The notes under the pieces: model-generated
Databases searched by the model: none
Seen by the model: the letters and a program-made list of their open reading frames with translations, nothing else
What the model was told of the DNA's origin: nothing
Program-made: the position numbers and the translations under genes
Source of the DNA: Silurus meridionalis
Taxonomy: Eukaryota > Chordata > Actinopteri > Siluriformes > Siluridae
Length of the DNA: 64,000 bases
NCBI RefSeq assembly: GCF_014805685.1
Contig: NC_060909.1
Coordinates: 9,193,792-9,257,791 of the forward strand
Direction: 5' to 3'
Part shown: positions 50,124 to 62,297 of the stretch, piece by piece
Layout: every line of letters starts with the position of its first letter
Numbering within the stretch: position 1 is the stretch's first letter

Positions 50124-51378
50124 CACTGAACAAAATTATAAATTCAACACATTTGTTTTTGCTACTATTTTTCATGAGCTGAACTCAAAGATCTAAGACT
50201 TTTTCTATGTACACAAAAGGCCTATTTCTCTCAAATATTGTTCACAAATCTGTCTAAATTTGTGTTAGTGAGCACTTCTCCTTTGCCGAGATAATCCATC
50301 CACCTCACAGATGTGGCATATCAAAATGCTGATTAGACAGCATGATTATAGCACAGGTGTGCCTTAGGCTGGCCACAATAAAAGGCCACTCCAAAATGTG
50401 CACTTTCATTGTGGGGGGGTCTGAAAACCAGTCAGTATCCAGTGTGACCACCACTATTTGCCTCACGCAGTGCAACAGATCTCCTTCGCATAGAGTTGAT
50501 CAGGTTGTTGATTGTGGCCTGTGGAATGTTGGTCCACTCCTCTTCAATGGCTGTGCGAAGTTGCTGGATATTGGCAGGAACTGGAACACACTGTAGTATA
50601 CGCCAATCCAGAGCATACCAAACATGCTCAATAGTTGACATGTCCGGTAATTTGTTGGCCATGCAAGAACTGGGATGTTTTCAGCTTCCAGGAATTGTGT
50701 ACAGATGCTTGCAACATGGGGCCGTGCATTATCATGCTGCAACATTAGGTGATGGTCGTGGATGAATGGCACAACAATGTGCCTCAGGATCTCATCACGG
50801 TATCTTTGTGCATTCAAAATGCCATCAATAAAAAATGCACCTGTGTTCGTTGTCCATAACATACGCCCACCACCACCATGGGCCACTCGATCCACTCCGG
50901 ATGAGATTCCTTGAGACGGTATCTGACAGTTTGAGCAGAAATTCTTTTGGTTCTTTGGTTGCAGCAGCTGTCTTGGAGGTAAAGATGCTGGATGTGGAGG
51001 TCCTGGGCTGGTGTGGTTACACGTGGTCTGCGGTTGTGAGGCCGGTTGGATGTACTGCCAAATTCTCTGAAATGCCATTGGAAATGGTTTAGGGTAGAGA
51101 AATAAACATTTAATTCAAAGGCGCTCTCCCCAAAACTAAGGCACACCTGTGCAATAATCATGCTGTCTAATCAGCCTCTTGATATGCCACACCTGTGAGG
51201 TGGATGGATTATTTAGGCAAAGGAGAAGTGCTCACTAACACAGATTTAGACAGATTTGTGAACAATATTTGAGAGAAATTGGCCTTTTGTGTACATAGAA
51301 AAAGTCTTAGATCTTTGAGTTCAGTTTATGAAAGATGGAGGCAAAAACAAATGTGTTTCGTTTATATTTTTTTCAGTG
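50124..51378 (-). mobile_element. Tc1-like transposon with both ends intact, transposase broken
   Basis: TA target duplications lie at 50122-50123 and 51379-51380. The termini are cactgaacaaaattataaat and its imperfect inverse ending tttcagtg, and the long inverted repeats of over 200 bases share gtgtacatagaaaaagtctt-type text. On the - strand, frames of a transposase relative are visible: VRYRLKESHPEWIEW, LMLQHDNARPHVA (catalytic Asp) and DMSTIEHVWYALDWRI (catalytic Glu; usually DMSPIEHVWD). They end SMRRRSVALREAN. Several frameshifts make it inactive. Confidence 0.88.
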
Positions 51379-51380
51379 TA

Positions 51381-52475
51381 TATACAGTATAAACAAATCA
51401 CAGCCAAAATTAAACATCTTTAAATGGTTCTTTTCATCAATGAAACTGTATTTCAACAGTTTATTTTATTTTAAATGCTTTTTCTGTATCTTCTAAAAAA
51501 CTAACAAAACTGAACAAAACTAAACTAAAACTTCTTTCTTTGGCTCTTCAATCGCTTTAGTCTTCTGAATGCCTTGCTTTTATTGGCTCACTATTGCAAT
51601 GCCTGTCTAAATGAGGTTGTATTTTTCATGAAATGTACAGGATGTTAGGGAAGGAAGAAACCATTGAAAATATGTTGCACAAATAGTACATGATAACCTG
51701 AATATACTGAGCAAAATCCACAAAAAGTGATAGCAGCTAAGAACAATCTAAGTGTATAATTGTGAGAATGTAAACCATATGTTGTAATAACAAATTGTAA
51801 AATTTATGTGAGGGCCATTTGGGTGTAAGGAATGTACACAGTATGATGTGAAAATAAGGACTAGCTACCATGTAGGTGAACCAGATGTTGAATTGTGCTC
51901 AAATCATCACTCTTTTTATTGTTATTTCTATAAGGTGCAGATTTGTTCGTCATTTTACATGCTGAAGTCTGCATTAATTTCTCAGCAACTTTGATCAATA
52001 ATGGTCAAGGTGTTTTTACATTTGCTGAGAACAGCTGAAGTAGTTTGAGACTTGTCAGCTTTGGTTGAGCTGAAGTGAGATGGAAAGTTATGAGTCAGAG
52101 GAATAGGCATCCGAATATGAAATAAAAATGAATGGATTTCATTCTGACTCATGATATCCAGTTCCACACTAGATGCTACATTTAATTTTTGAAATTGTGA
52201 ATGATTTTTTTGGAAACTTCATCAGTGCAGCAAAAATATTATGCCTTATGGTGCAACCAACAAGACAGTATGCGATTTCCGGTGGTGAAAATATGACTGG
52301 ACAATCTGTCAACACTTCCTTGACATTCCTTTCTGCCTCTTTATTTGTCATTTTCAGATTTTTTTGGCAATCTTTTCCTCAGCTGGCTGTCATTACTAGT
52401 CTCTCTATCTCCCACCGCCAATCATTCACTCCTTCGTGCTCCACTCTTCAAACAAGTGCTATGGTAGTCTAATGC
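51381..52475. other. intergenic, no gene seen
   Basis: AT-rich sequence without recognised repeats or credible frames. Confidence 0.5.
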
Positions 52476-52479
52476 TCAC

Positions 52480-52780
52480 ACTGAGAAGAGAGGAAAATGG
52501 CAAAAGTGCCCAGCAGCTGTTCCTAATCAGGCATTTACTGGGCTCTGATGGTGCAGTAATTAAGGGATTAGTAATGTTTGGTTATACTTGCTGATCTGGG
52601 CTGCCTCTTGGAGGGCTTGTTCAGGGGGAAAATACGGTCGAGCCCAGCCAAAGCTCTTAAACAAAGATGTTTACACATTATTATCATGTGTCTCCTCTAA
52701 TTGCTCAGTGTAGCTGCTGGCAATGCTGATGCTGAAGAGACCTGAGAATTCTAGCTTTGTGAGAGTCGATATTCTGTTAC
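52480..52780. promoter_or_regulatory. candidate conserved non-coding element
   Basis: Unique, balanced block with gcagtaattaagggattagt, ctcctctaattgctcagtgt and aaacaaagatgtttacac (SOX- and FOX-like sites). It is not covered by any repeat. Confidence 0.35.
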
Positions 52781-52859
52781 AACTTAATGTCAAATTTTCA
52801 ACCAGGAATCGAAATGTTTCATAGATATTTCCAAATTCACTTAATTAAAACCAGACAGT

Positions 52860-53060
52860 TTCATTGATAGCATTCCAGACTTACAGCCCCATGGTTTTAG
52901 ATTCGATCCTGAGCTCAGGTTACCTTCTGTGTGGAATTTTGTAAGTTCTTGTTGTGTGGTTTTGGGTTTCCTCATGATTCTTGGGTTTCATCACACCCTC
53001 ACAATGATAAATAGATTGGAAAGTTGCTTCTAGGTGTAATTGTTCCTGTCCCTTCCAGTT
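52860..53060 (+). repeat. teleost interspersed repeat remnant
   Basis: Contains gattcgatcctgagctcag, ttgggtttcctcatgattct and gggtttcatcacaccctcac, a decayed copy of a repeat common in fish. A copy in the opposite sense lies at 62046-62285. Confidence 0.45.
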
Positions 53061-53162
53061 TTTATTTCTGCCTAGTGTTCCAGTGATAGACTCTTATTGC
53101 TATTGATTGAAATTGTACCATCTCTTTTTAAAAAGACTGGGATGAAGACAAGGTGTGTATTG

Positions 53163-53522
53163 TGATGCTCATAATGAGTCAACGTTTTGCTGAAAAACCT
53201 GAGTCCTGGCATTTATGTTAACACATACCGCCACCTCTTTGAGAAACATGCCAAAGAATTCAAAGTGTTGACTTGGCCTCAAAATTCCCCAGATCTTAAT
53301 CTTATTGAGCATCTTTGAGATGTGCTGAACAAACAAGTCTAAAGGTGGGACCACGCATCTTACAGGATGTAAAGTATCTGCTACAAACGTCTTAGTTCCA
53401 GACACCACAGCACACTTCAGAGGTCTTGTGAAGTCTATTCCTTAACAGGTCAGAGCAGTTTTTATGGCACAAGGGGGACCTACATGATATTAGGCATATG
53501 GTTTTAATGCTATGGCTGTTGT
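53163..53522 (+). mobile_element. Tc1-like transposon remnant, 3' half
   Basis: Decayed transposase C-terminal text: ccccagatcttaatcttatt (S-P-D-L-N-P-I-E type motif), tgagatgtgctgaacaaaca, ccagacaccacagcacactt and aagggggacctacatgatat. It ends at the inverted-repeat-like atattaggcatatggtttta. No frame survives. Confidence 0.65.
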
Positions 53523-53599
53523 GTGTGTTTGTGTGAGTGACTTTTTGCAGGTGTCGTTTTTAAAAGACAAAAGCTCTATGAGGCCTGTGTTTCTGCTGT

Positions 53600-53740
53600 G
53601 GGATTTAGTGGCTTTGTGGAAAAAACCTTGACTCTGGACTCAGAGGTTCAAATCCAGCTTGTCTCTGTACTTGGCTGATGAAATAGAGAATTGTGCGTAG
53701 ACTGTGGGTGGAGAGTGCCAGACCAACTGGGCTGGCAGAT
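53600..53740 (+). repeat. tRNA-derived SINE-like repeat
   Basis: A B-box GGTTCAAATCC (53645-53655) lies about 40 bases after an A-box-like tagtggctttgtgg. The family is not identified. Confidence 0.4.
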
Positions 53741-54276
53741 TTGACAATATTCCATATATAATGCAAATTATTTAATGAACATATTTAGGTGGTATAATAT
53801 TTTAAAACATTACAATTAAAATGCTATAAAAATCGACTCTAGGTGCAAATTGTATTCCTGATTCACATACTTGTTAGCTCAAAAGTTGAATCTATAAAGT
53901 GAAAATGTATTTTTATAGTGTGGCTTATGACCAATTTTTATTTGCAACTAGGAACTGATCAGTTTAAAACTAAAATATTGTAAATGTACATTTATGATTG
54001 TTCTAAAATAGTGGGACTGTCTAGAACAATCTGATCTTACAGGCCATGTCTGTTTTCAAACTCTTAATCTGGATGACCTCTATGATCGGTGATATTTGAT
54101 TCAGCGTCGATGCGACTGGATGTAGAAAGGTTGTGGCCTCAGGCTTCAAAATTACATTACCTATGTCTCTTTAGATCATCTCAGAGTGCATGTACAATGT
54201 GCAGAAGCTCAGGGGGAAAACAGGGAAGCATATGTTCACATTGTAAATATGAACACCAATAAAAAAGTAAAATGAT

Positions 54277-54277
<1 letters not shown>

Positions 54278-54328
<51 letters not shown>

Positions 54329-54387
54329 TGCATCACTGCCTTAACACCTAACCTTGGAGCTGTATATATGTAGATGCAGAAATCAGC

Positions 54388-54441
<54 letters not shown>

Positions 54442-54522
54442 ATGCCTATTTTATTTATGCATTCTCTCATTTTTTCTCCCTTCTTCCCCAGTGAATCCAT
54501 GGCAACCAGCTGGATTAGGTCC

Positions 54523-54578
<56 letters not shown>
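54278..54578. repeat. (CA)n, (CA)n and (GT)n cluster
   Basis: (CA)n at 54278-54324 and 54391-54440, then (GT)n at 54523-54578. A CA block and a GT block 80 bases apart can pair as a hairpin in single strand. Confidence 0.95.
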
Positions 54579-54580
<2 letters not shown>

Positions 54581-54689
54581 TGTGTGTTTGCTCGTTTGAG
54601 AGAGAGCGAGATAGAGCGAGATGGAGTCAGAAAGCTGCCTTTGCTCTATAATGAGGGATAATGTGTTTATATTTGTGTAATGTTGCGCT

Positions 54690-54795
54690 GATTGCAGTCT
54701 CAGTGGAGTCCAGCAGAACGATTTGCATCTCTAATGACTAACACTCATTACTGCTTGTGTTATTGCATTAGCAGCTCCTTTGTAATGGGGAAAAA
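54690..54795. promoter_or_regulatory. candidate conserved non-coding element
   Basis: Short unique block with an octamer-like gatttgcatctctaatgac and gttattgcattagcagctcc (POU/homeodomain-type sites). Confidence 0.3.
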
Positions 54796-55080
54796 AATCA
54801 TGAACACCCAAATATAACAGGCAGTGTGTCAGTGTGTATTAAACCCCCAGTGGCTGTTAGTGTTGGATAGTTCTTTTATTTAGATCATGACAACCATGTA
54901 CACATGACATAAACAATATTTTTTGTTTCATTTTACAAAAACAAATAATTCTTTTTTTTCTAAAAATTATTAATGTACACAACTGAATACTAATAGCATT
55001 GTACATATTATACACAATACATTTGGAAGTACATATTAATAAATAATAAAAATAAATAAATAAATAAATCACATACATAA

Positions 55081-56408
55081 AAATTGAGCTCAGGTGCATC
55101 CTGTTTCCACTGATCATCCTTGAGATGTTTCTTGATTGGAGTGCACCTGTAGTAAATTCAGTTGATTGGACATGATTTGGAAAGGCAGACACCTGTCTAT
55201 TTGAGGTCCCACAGTTAGCAGTACATGTCAGAGCACAAATCAAGCCATGAAGTTCAAGGAATTGTCTGTAGACCTTCTAAACTGGATTGTATAGGGCACA
55301 GATCTGTGGAAGGATACAAAAGAATATCTGCAGCATTGAATGTCCCAATCAGCACAGTGGCCTCCATCATCCGTAAATGGAAGAAGTTTGGAACCACCAG
55401 GGTCTTCCTAAAGCGGGCTGCCCGGGATAAATTTCAAGCAAACGGGGAGAAGGGCCTTAGTCAGGGAGGTGACTAAAAACCTGATAGTCACTCTAAAAGA
55501 GCTCCAGCATTTATCTGTGGATTGAGGAGAACTTTATAGTAGAAAAACCATCTCTGCAGCACTCCACCAATCAGGCCTGTATGGTAGAGTGGCCAGACGG
55601 AAGCCACTCCTCAGTAAAAGGCACATGAGAACCCATCTAGAGTTTGCCAAAAGGCACCTGAAGGACTCTTAGACCATGAGAAACAAAGACTGAACTATTT
55701 GGCATGACAAGCATCATGTCTGGAGGAAACCAGGCACCGTTCATCAACTGGCCAATACCATCCCTACAGTGAAGCAAAGTGGTGGCAGCATCATGCTGTG
55801 GGGATGTTTTTCAGCGGCAGGAACCGGAGACTATTTAGGATCGAGGGAAAGATGAATGCAGCAAAATACAGAGGAATTGTTGATGAAAATTTGCTCCAGA
55901 GTGCTCTGAATCTCATACTAGGGCGACTGTTCATCTTCCAACAGGACAACGATCACAGCACACAGGCAAGATAACAAAGGAGTGGCTATGGGACGACTCT
56001 GTCCTTGAGTGACCCAGTCAGAGCCCAGACTTGAACCTGACTGAACATTCCCAGAGAGATCTGAAAATGGCTGTGCACCAATGCTCCCCATCCAGCCTGA
56101 TGGAGCTTGAGAGGTTCTGCAAAGAAGAATTGGAGAAACTGCTCAAAAATAGGTGTATCAAGCTTGTAGCATCATACTCCAAAAGACTTGTGGCTGTAAT
56201 TGATACCATTCGAGCAAAGGCTGTGAAAATGTATGCACTTTTTTTTTATACATTTGCTAAGATTTTAAACACACTTCATGTTGTCTTTATGGCGTATTGT
56301 TTGTAGAATTTTGAGTAAAATAATTAATTTAATCAATTTTGGAATAAGGCTTAACCTCACAAAATGTGGAAAAAGTGAAGCGCTGTGAATACTTTCCAGA
56401 TGCACTAT
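55081..56408 (+). mobile_element. Tc1-like transposon, left end lost, transposase decayed
   Basis: The family text runs from gagctcaggtgcatcctgtt to the right terminus (gctgtgaatactttccagat). The transposase is recognisable in pieces: start MSEHKSSHEVQGIVCRPSK (normally K-S-K-E-L-S), SAALNVPISTVASIIRKWKK, and the C-terminal SLMELERFCKEELEKLLKN. A TAG in the middle and several indels break it. The expected left inverted repeat is missing; AT-rich sequence with an (AAAT)n run replaces it. Confidence 0.82.
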
Positions 56409-56576
56409 AGGTTTTGTTTACTTTCATTTAAAGACCTGATGAGAAATTTTATAGGTTAATTCATTAATCACTATCAGGTGTGTGAAATAATTATATTATT
56501 TAACATTTGCTATCTCACAAGTAAAATATGTGTAAAGTAATTTTTAAATAAACACATGATCCATATTCCTTTTTAT

Positions 56577-56830
56577 ACTGAAGCAATTTTCTGAAACTTT
56601 CTTTCGGCTTCTCCCATCAGGGGTCGGCACAGCGGATCATCCGCTTGATTTGACATGTTTTTACGCTGGATGCCCTTCCTAACGCAACCCTCCCCATTTA
56701 TCCGGGCTTGGGACCGGCACTAAGAGTGGCTGGGGTTGGTTCTCTGACCGGGGATCGAACCTGGGCCGCAGAGGTGAGAGCGCCGCATCCTAACCACTAG
56801 ACCACCAGGGGACCACTGAAGCAATTTTCT
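56577..56830. repeat. 16-base target-site duplication around SINE
   Basis: actgaagcaattttct occurs at 56577-56592 and, identical, at 56815-56830, bracketing the SINE. Confidence 0.9.
56593..56814 (-). mobile_element. tRNA-Glu-derived SINE with RTE-like tail
   Basis: On the - strand the first 73 bases (56812 down to 56740) follow tRNA-Glu(CTC) closely: tggtggtctagtggttagga (A box region), ggcgctctcac (anticodon loop CTC) and ggttcgatccccggtcag (B box). One extra C in the acceptor stem and anticodon-stem mismatches argue against a working tRNA. The body ends in a ccgctgtgccgacccctgat part and gggagaagccgaaag, which match the 3' end of the RTE-like LINE at 3655. Confidence 0.88.
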
Positions 56831-57121
56831 AACAAGTTGAACATTTTGTAATAATTAAAGAATGTTCTTTTCATTTATTTATAGGTACATTTAATTTTGT
56901 GGAATGTCCACAAAAGGGTTCCTGTTGGAGTTTCATTAATCATATCCCCTTTTCATGTGGCAAATAATAAGCCAATACTTGCATCTTCTCATCTAACAGA
57001 GAAACCACAAAGTCATTCCTTGTGCTCAAAGTGAAAAAAAAAAAAAGATTATAAGCTATTTTGTATCTTCTTAAATTAAATACTCGTGGCTTACCACACT
57101 TTGAACAAAAAGGTAGCAAGA
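56831..57121. other. intergenic, no gene seen
   Basis: AT-rich sequence between the SINE and the TAA repeat. Confidence 0.5.
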
Positions 57122-57122
57122 C

Positions 57123-57176
<54 letters not shown>
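57122..57176. repeat. (TAA)n microsatellite
   Basis: About 18 TAA units. The poly-Tyr frame on the other strand is an artefact of the repeat. Confidence 0.95.
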
Positions 57177-57177
<1 letters not shown>

Positions 57178-57559
57178 ATGGGTTAAGAGCAATTACAATT
57201 TTATACTGCAAAAAATTATAAAAAATCTTGTATAAAATAAATAGTGGCATGCATTGTCTTTATGCTTCATGCTTGTGTGTATCTGTGTTTGTTGTATTTG
57301 AGGTGAGTGGAGATCTTGTCAGACATTTCTCACACCATACCATCTTGTCTCTTCTTGTCAGTCACGCTGTTAGTGATTGATCGGGCCTACACGATTCTTA
57401 TCCCCCATGTACATCAATTCAGGAAAGTTCATCAGTACTTACCAGCACGGTGTAAACCAGCATCCACTCTATCGCTTTACATCTCTCAATCACTGTATCT
57501 CATTGTCATTGTTCTAATCACATACAAAAATGCTCTCTGGGTTTATGTTCTCATAATGG

Positions 57560-57800
57560 CCACAGGCTAAACTCTTTTATTTATCCACTGAGCCGTGTGG
57601 ATGGATCGAGCCCTTCGTAAGCAGTGAATAAGCTTACAGAGAGCTTTCTGATTACAGTCAGAGCTTCATGCAGTGCAGGCATGAACTGAATACTAATGAC
57701 ACCTGTCACATGGAGCTGAACTAGCATGGATGGATGAAGAGAATGACTGTGTGCAGTTAATACACCGTGTCTGCTGAGTTACTATTATGAACAGTGTAAA
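57560..57800. promoter_or_regulatory. candidate conserved non-coding element
   Basis: Unique balanced block (for example agagctttctgattacagtc, tgaatactaatgacacctgt) without repeats or a frame. Confidence 0.3.
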
Positions 57801-58770
57801 AAAATTAAGAGGGCTATAGATAATACACATCTTAGACTGTAAATCATTCCTAATGAGTTTGCTGAGAAGTTACAAATGGTCAAGATGTTGGGCTATGGAT
57901 GACAGGACTAAAGTTCTCTACTAATCAGTTACTATTATGAAACAATTAAATTGAACTTTATAACATGGGGTCTCATTAGTGTAAGCTATTGCACAAATAA
58001 ACTTACTGAACTAAAGATTTCTGGGTTAATTTAATGTCTGTGATTATGCCTTTTATGCAAATATAATCATAATTTATAGATAAATGCAGAAAAGTGCTTA
58101 TGTTTTGACAGATTGTTGTCGCAACCACATCATATTTATGCTTTTGTCAGTTTCTTCTTTGATATAACTTTCATTGGTTGCACAATGTTTACTTCTAGTT
58201 TCTCTTTTTGAATCAATTATAGATAACAGAATTTCAAATTGAGGGAAGAGAAAGTGAACTCACCTTGTTCACCTTGTACACTTGGATGGTTTGGCATTAT
58301 TATGTGACAATGAGTAAATTACCCTAAATTATACATTTATTATTTAAATGAAATGAAAAAGGAAAATTAGTAAATGAACAATTATGAGCAATTTATGAGA
58401 TTTAGTGGTGGTGTTGTTCTTGTTTCCACAATAGTCTAAGTCTTTGTTAACAATTAATTAGACATATTGTTATCTCTATCTGGGACTTTTCACCTCTATG
58501 CCACAAGGTGCATTCCCAAATAGCTTCAGTACTTCCTCATTGGTCAGAATAGCTGCGAAGCTTTTTCAATTGTTTCGTGTCATAGTAGCCTAGCTGTAAA
58601 CAGTGTGGTGTGTGGTAACTCAGTGGTTTGGTGTTATACTTTCAAATGTATTTAGTATTTCACCTTATAAAATGTAATTTATCTGTTTTTTTATTTAGTA
58701 TTAATATTTTATTTGATTTATTCACCTATTCACCTATTCTCCTGTTTATTCATTATTCACCTGTTCTCCA
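57801..58770. other. intergenic, no gene seen
   Basis: AT-rich sequence; no credible frames. Confidence 0.5.
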
Positions 58771-58775
58771 TCAGT

Positions 58776-58871
58776 GACAGACTGTTACATCCTAAGTGTC
58801 TAAAGGAGCGACACAGATGGTCTGTTCTTCCTGCTGCTATTAGACTTTACAATCAGAGCTGCTCCCACTGA
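58776..58871 (+). pseudogene. LINE ORF2 C-terminal scrap
   Basis: An open stretch reads DRLLHPKCLKERHRWSVLPA then AIRLYNQSCSH and a stop. This is the typical end of a LINE polyprotein (S/V-L-P-A-A-I-R-L-Y-N). An AT-rich tail follows. The clade cannot be assigned. Confidence 0.6.
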
Positions 58872-60885
58872 ACAGTCACCAAAATATACACTGTTTTTAC
58901 TGTTTAACTGTGCAATAATAAAGGTTTTTAAGCAACACATGTGCAACAACAATAGTGTAATGCAGTGTATGTGCAATATCTTATTCTCATATTTTTTTAT
59001 TATCTTATTAAAATGCTATTTTCTTAATGTGAGTGATTTTTTTTTCAGATTTTCTTTTTTGTTTTTTGGTTCTCAACAGAAGTATGACTTTGACTTTGAG
59101 TTGTTACTATTCAAGTAAGTTCTGAGCCTCTGTATTGCTCATTGAGCTTTGTGTATGACCCTGGGTTTTCTTGTTTAGGTCTCTCTTTGTTCTGGCAATT
59201 CAGAGACTGATCTCTGCCTGTTCGATTGAGCATGGTTTAACTTTATAGAGTTTACACCAATAGCTTTCTACCCTGAACTATTTATTTTTTGTTTAAGCCT
59301 TATTTTTAGAAAGCCTTTAGGCTTATATAACCATTTTATTCCAGGCACCGCTGATGTTTTTTCTTATTACATATTTGAATAAATAAATACAAAAGTTATG
59401 TTGAAAACATATAGTATGTAAAACAGCTCTTGTATGTCTTGGTTGTTCTTCTAAACCTCTGGAAGAGTAAAAGAGAAACTAAAACAGATTATACGTTCAA
59501 AACACAAGAAACACAAAATATGTGTGTGAGGACCCAGTTCTTAAGATTTGCGTGAATGAAACCTTAAAAAAATAAAATAAAAATAGGATCTATTTAAATG
59601 TAGTATACTTATTAAATAGGAAACGTACTTTGACTATTTTTTTTTTTATAATCTTGATAAACATATTTTACTGCTTAACATTTTGGTAGTAGATCAGTGA
59701 TGGTATGTAAAATATACAATATTACTATATATTAACCCACCCCCTTTTTATAGACATACTGATGATCCCATTAACTCTTAAACAAACTGTTTTTAGATCC
59801 TTTTTTTCAGCTATATAGTTTGTAATAAAATAGCATATTCAAGTTGCCAGGTAACAGTGAAGATGTAATGTGTTGCGTTAATAGAACACCGCTGGGTCAT
59901 ATTAATAAACAAATATGTAAATTAATGTGCAAATTAGTGTTAAATGATAATAAACAGGAAACAAGGTGAAGAAGTTTGCACTTTTTCAGCACAAAAAATA
60001 CACTGTGTTGTAATACTGTACACTGTATATTACAATATGTAAGATACAGTAATACATATGTATGATCATAGTAAAATCTATGAAATCAAGTAAATATGGT
60101 AAAATTATTATTTTACAGCTTAATTGCATTTTGGTTTTGTTTACATTTCAAATATTTTTTTTAGAACTTTTTTGAAATTGGGGAAATCATATGGATTTTA
60201 GAGCAACTAGGAATTAACATAATAAAATATTTTTATTTCCAAAATAGTGTATAACTGGTGCAATTTTTGAACTGGTAAAATCTAATACCTTTTATTAATC
60301 TAATGTATGTAAATAAAGAGTAACACTGAAAAGTAAGTGTGAAGAAATTACCACCCTGAAATGTATTATTTTCATTCAAAAAGCAAGGCCTAAACTGTGT
60401 TATTCCATTGATTCCACAGTGATTGTAATGCCAAAAATTATAATACAGTGACTCTGAACTATTTATAGTTATATTTAGTTAGTTCATGTTATCAGTTATG
60501 TTATAGCAGCTACGTAATGCTGTATGATTTCCAGCATATCCAGTATTCTCTCAGTATTTTTGCTATGACCCAAAGACTGTCCATTGGTGGAAAACTGACA
60601 GTTTACACCAGAGAATTCTTTAGTAAATGTTACATAAATATCTTCAAAATGAGATGGCACCGGAAGCATCACCATAGTAAACAAATAATACAATAACAAA
60701 AAGTGTCATGTGTATGCATTCAATTTATAATATTTTATGCGTTATGTTATGTTTCATATAGAGTCTATATAACAGTATGCTTTCCAAACCTAAACCAGGC
60801 CCAACATTACCTCAGCTTGTTAGACCAGCATGTGTCCTGTTATTTGATTGAAGTGATGTGATATTTCAAATTAAATTCTGTCAAT
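58872..60885. other. intergenic, no gene seen
   Basis: Very AT-rich sequence without recognised repeats or credible frames. Confidence 0.5.
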
Positions 60886-60889
60886 ATAC

Positions 60890-61085
60890 TAACCATGCAG
60901 GCTTCACCCAAAGCTGACAGCTATTACAGTGCTGGAAATTTCATTTATCCCGATTTAAACTGAACCAGTCACCTTTCGCTTCATTTAAAAGTAAGATTGA
61001 GCTGCCTCCTGACATCACTGCACACATAATTCACGTCAGATGGAATTGAACCTAACAGAATCCAGATTTATTTTTTTATTCAGAG
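60890..61085. promoter_or_regulatory. candidate conserved non-coding element
   Basis: Unique block with aaagctgacagctattacag and ttgagctgcctcctgacatc, bounded by AT-rich DNA. Confidence 0.3.
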
Positions 61086-61364
61086 AGACATGTCTCCATG
61101 GCCTGACCTAGATAAACTATGCGTGTACTTGACTTCAATTACTCTTTGTATCTAAACAGCAAGAAAATAATGGCACAGGTTAGTGAATTTCTAATGTATT
61201 CTATGTAATGTTTTTTAAATAAAATATGTAACCCTGAAGCTTAGACTGTACTAATTTATTTAGTTTTTTTTTTTATAAAAGTAAACAAACAATAAAGAAA
61301 AAAAGTGAGAATGAGAGAGAGAAAGAGAGAGGGGGTAGAGAATTTATCGTTCTCTGTTCTGTGA

Positions 61365-61520
61365 GATAATGAATGCTTTGTCAGGGAAAATCCATCAACG
61401 GTCACCAGAGGGGAAGAAAACGTCAGGAAAAGTTATGGTTTGTTGGCTTTTAACCCACGTGGTTTGGGCCAGCAAAGTAATTGAAGAACAGAACATGTCA
61501 TGTTGCTGCACTTCATCTAT
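61365..61520. promoter_or_regulatory. candidate conserved non-coding element
   Basis: Unique block (tcaacggtcaccagagggga, ggcttttaacccacgtggtt, ggccagcaaagtaattgaag) directly after a GA-rich run at 61307-61335. Confidence 0.3.
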
Positions 61521-62045
61521 TTGTATTGCTATCTGGCACTGCAAATAGAAATATTGTGCTGGCAACACAATGTATAATAATACAGATTGTTTTTAGTGAG
61601 TAATGAAACATATTGAGCCACAAATGGATGCGAAATGAAATGCACAAACAATTTGAGGTTAGTGTCATAAGCCTAAAATGATGAATGGTCCTATTTTCTG
61701 TAACTGCTTTAGCTTGACCTGTGCAGATGAACTGTTACACTAATGGATATGAGAGTTATGTATTATGTAAGTGCGCACTGAGATTAAGTAAATGACTTCC
61801 TGGCTTTTATGTGGTGTTTACTGACATTAAATTTCCAGTGAATATTAGTGAACTGGCTGATCAATATTACAGTAAATATCTCTCTGTATTTAATAAGACA
61901 TATTTATAATGTGGTGAACTCTCTAGTTCTTAATTATTAGAAATATGCTATACATGCAGATACTTTTTGTTCTACAAGCACAGCCAAAAGCATAAACCTA
62001 TACTTAAATGACAGCGTTACTCAATTATAAAGTGGAAGCAAATAT
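61521..62045. other. intergenic, no gene seen
   Basis: AT-rich sequence without recognised features. Confidence 0.5.
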
Positions 62046-62285
62046 CATTCATTCAACTTCTGTAATCACTTTATCCTGGTCAGTGTTGTGGTTAAATCAG
62101 AACCTATCTAAAAATATGTCAAGGTAAGAGAGTTCATCCTGAATGGAATGCCAGTCTAATGCACAAAAACATTCCATACACACACTCAATCACACGTCGG
62201 GTTAATTTATCTTAAGCAGTGCTCCTACATGCATGTTCCTGGACTGTGGAAGTAATCTGGAGAACCAGGAGAAAAACATGCACAT
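62046..62285 (-). repeat. teleost interspersed repeat remnant
   Basis: Text such as cattcattcaacttctgtaa, gaatggaatgccagtctaat and ggagaaccaggagaaaaaca belongs to a repeat widespread in fish. It is the inverse-sense relative of 52860-53060 and abuts the LINE fragment at 62298. Confidence 0.5.
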
Positions 62286-62297
62286 AAGACAGATACC

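Noticed and set aside
56740..56812. Functional tRNA-Glu(CTC) gene
   Set aside because: It is very close to tRNA-Glu, but has an extra C in the acceptor stem, broken acceptor and anticodon-stem pairs, a SINE body attached and target-site duplications around the whole unit.
57307..57570. 87-codon hydrophobic frame
   Set aside because: Random-looking composition, no start context and no downstream gene signals. I could not distinguish it from noise.
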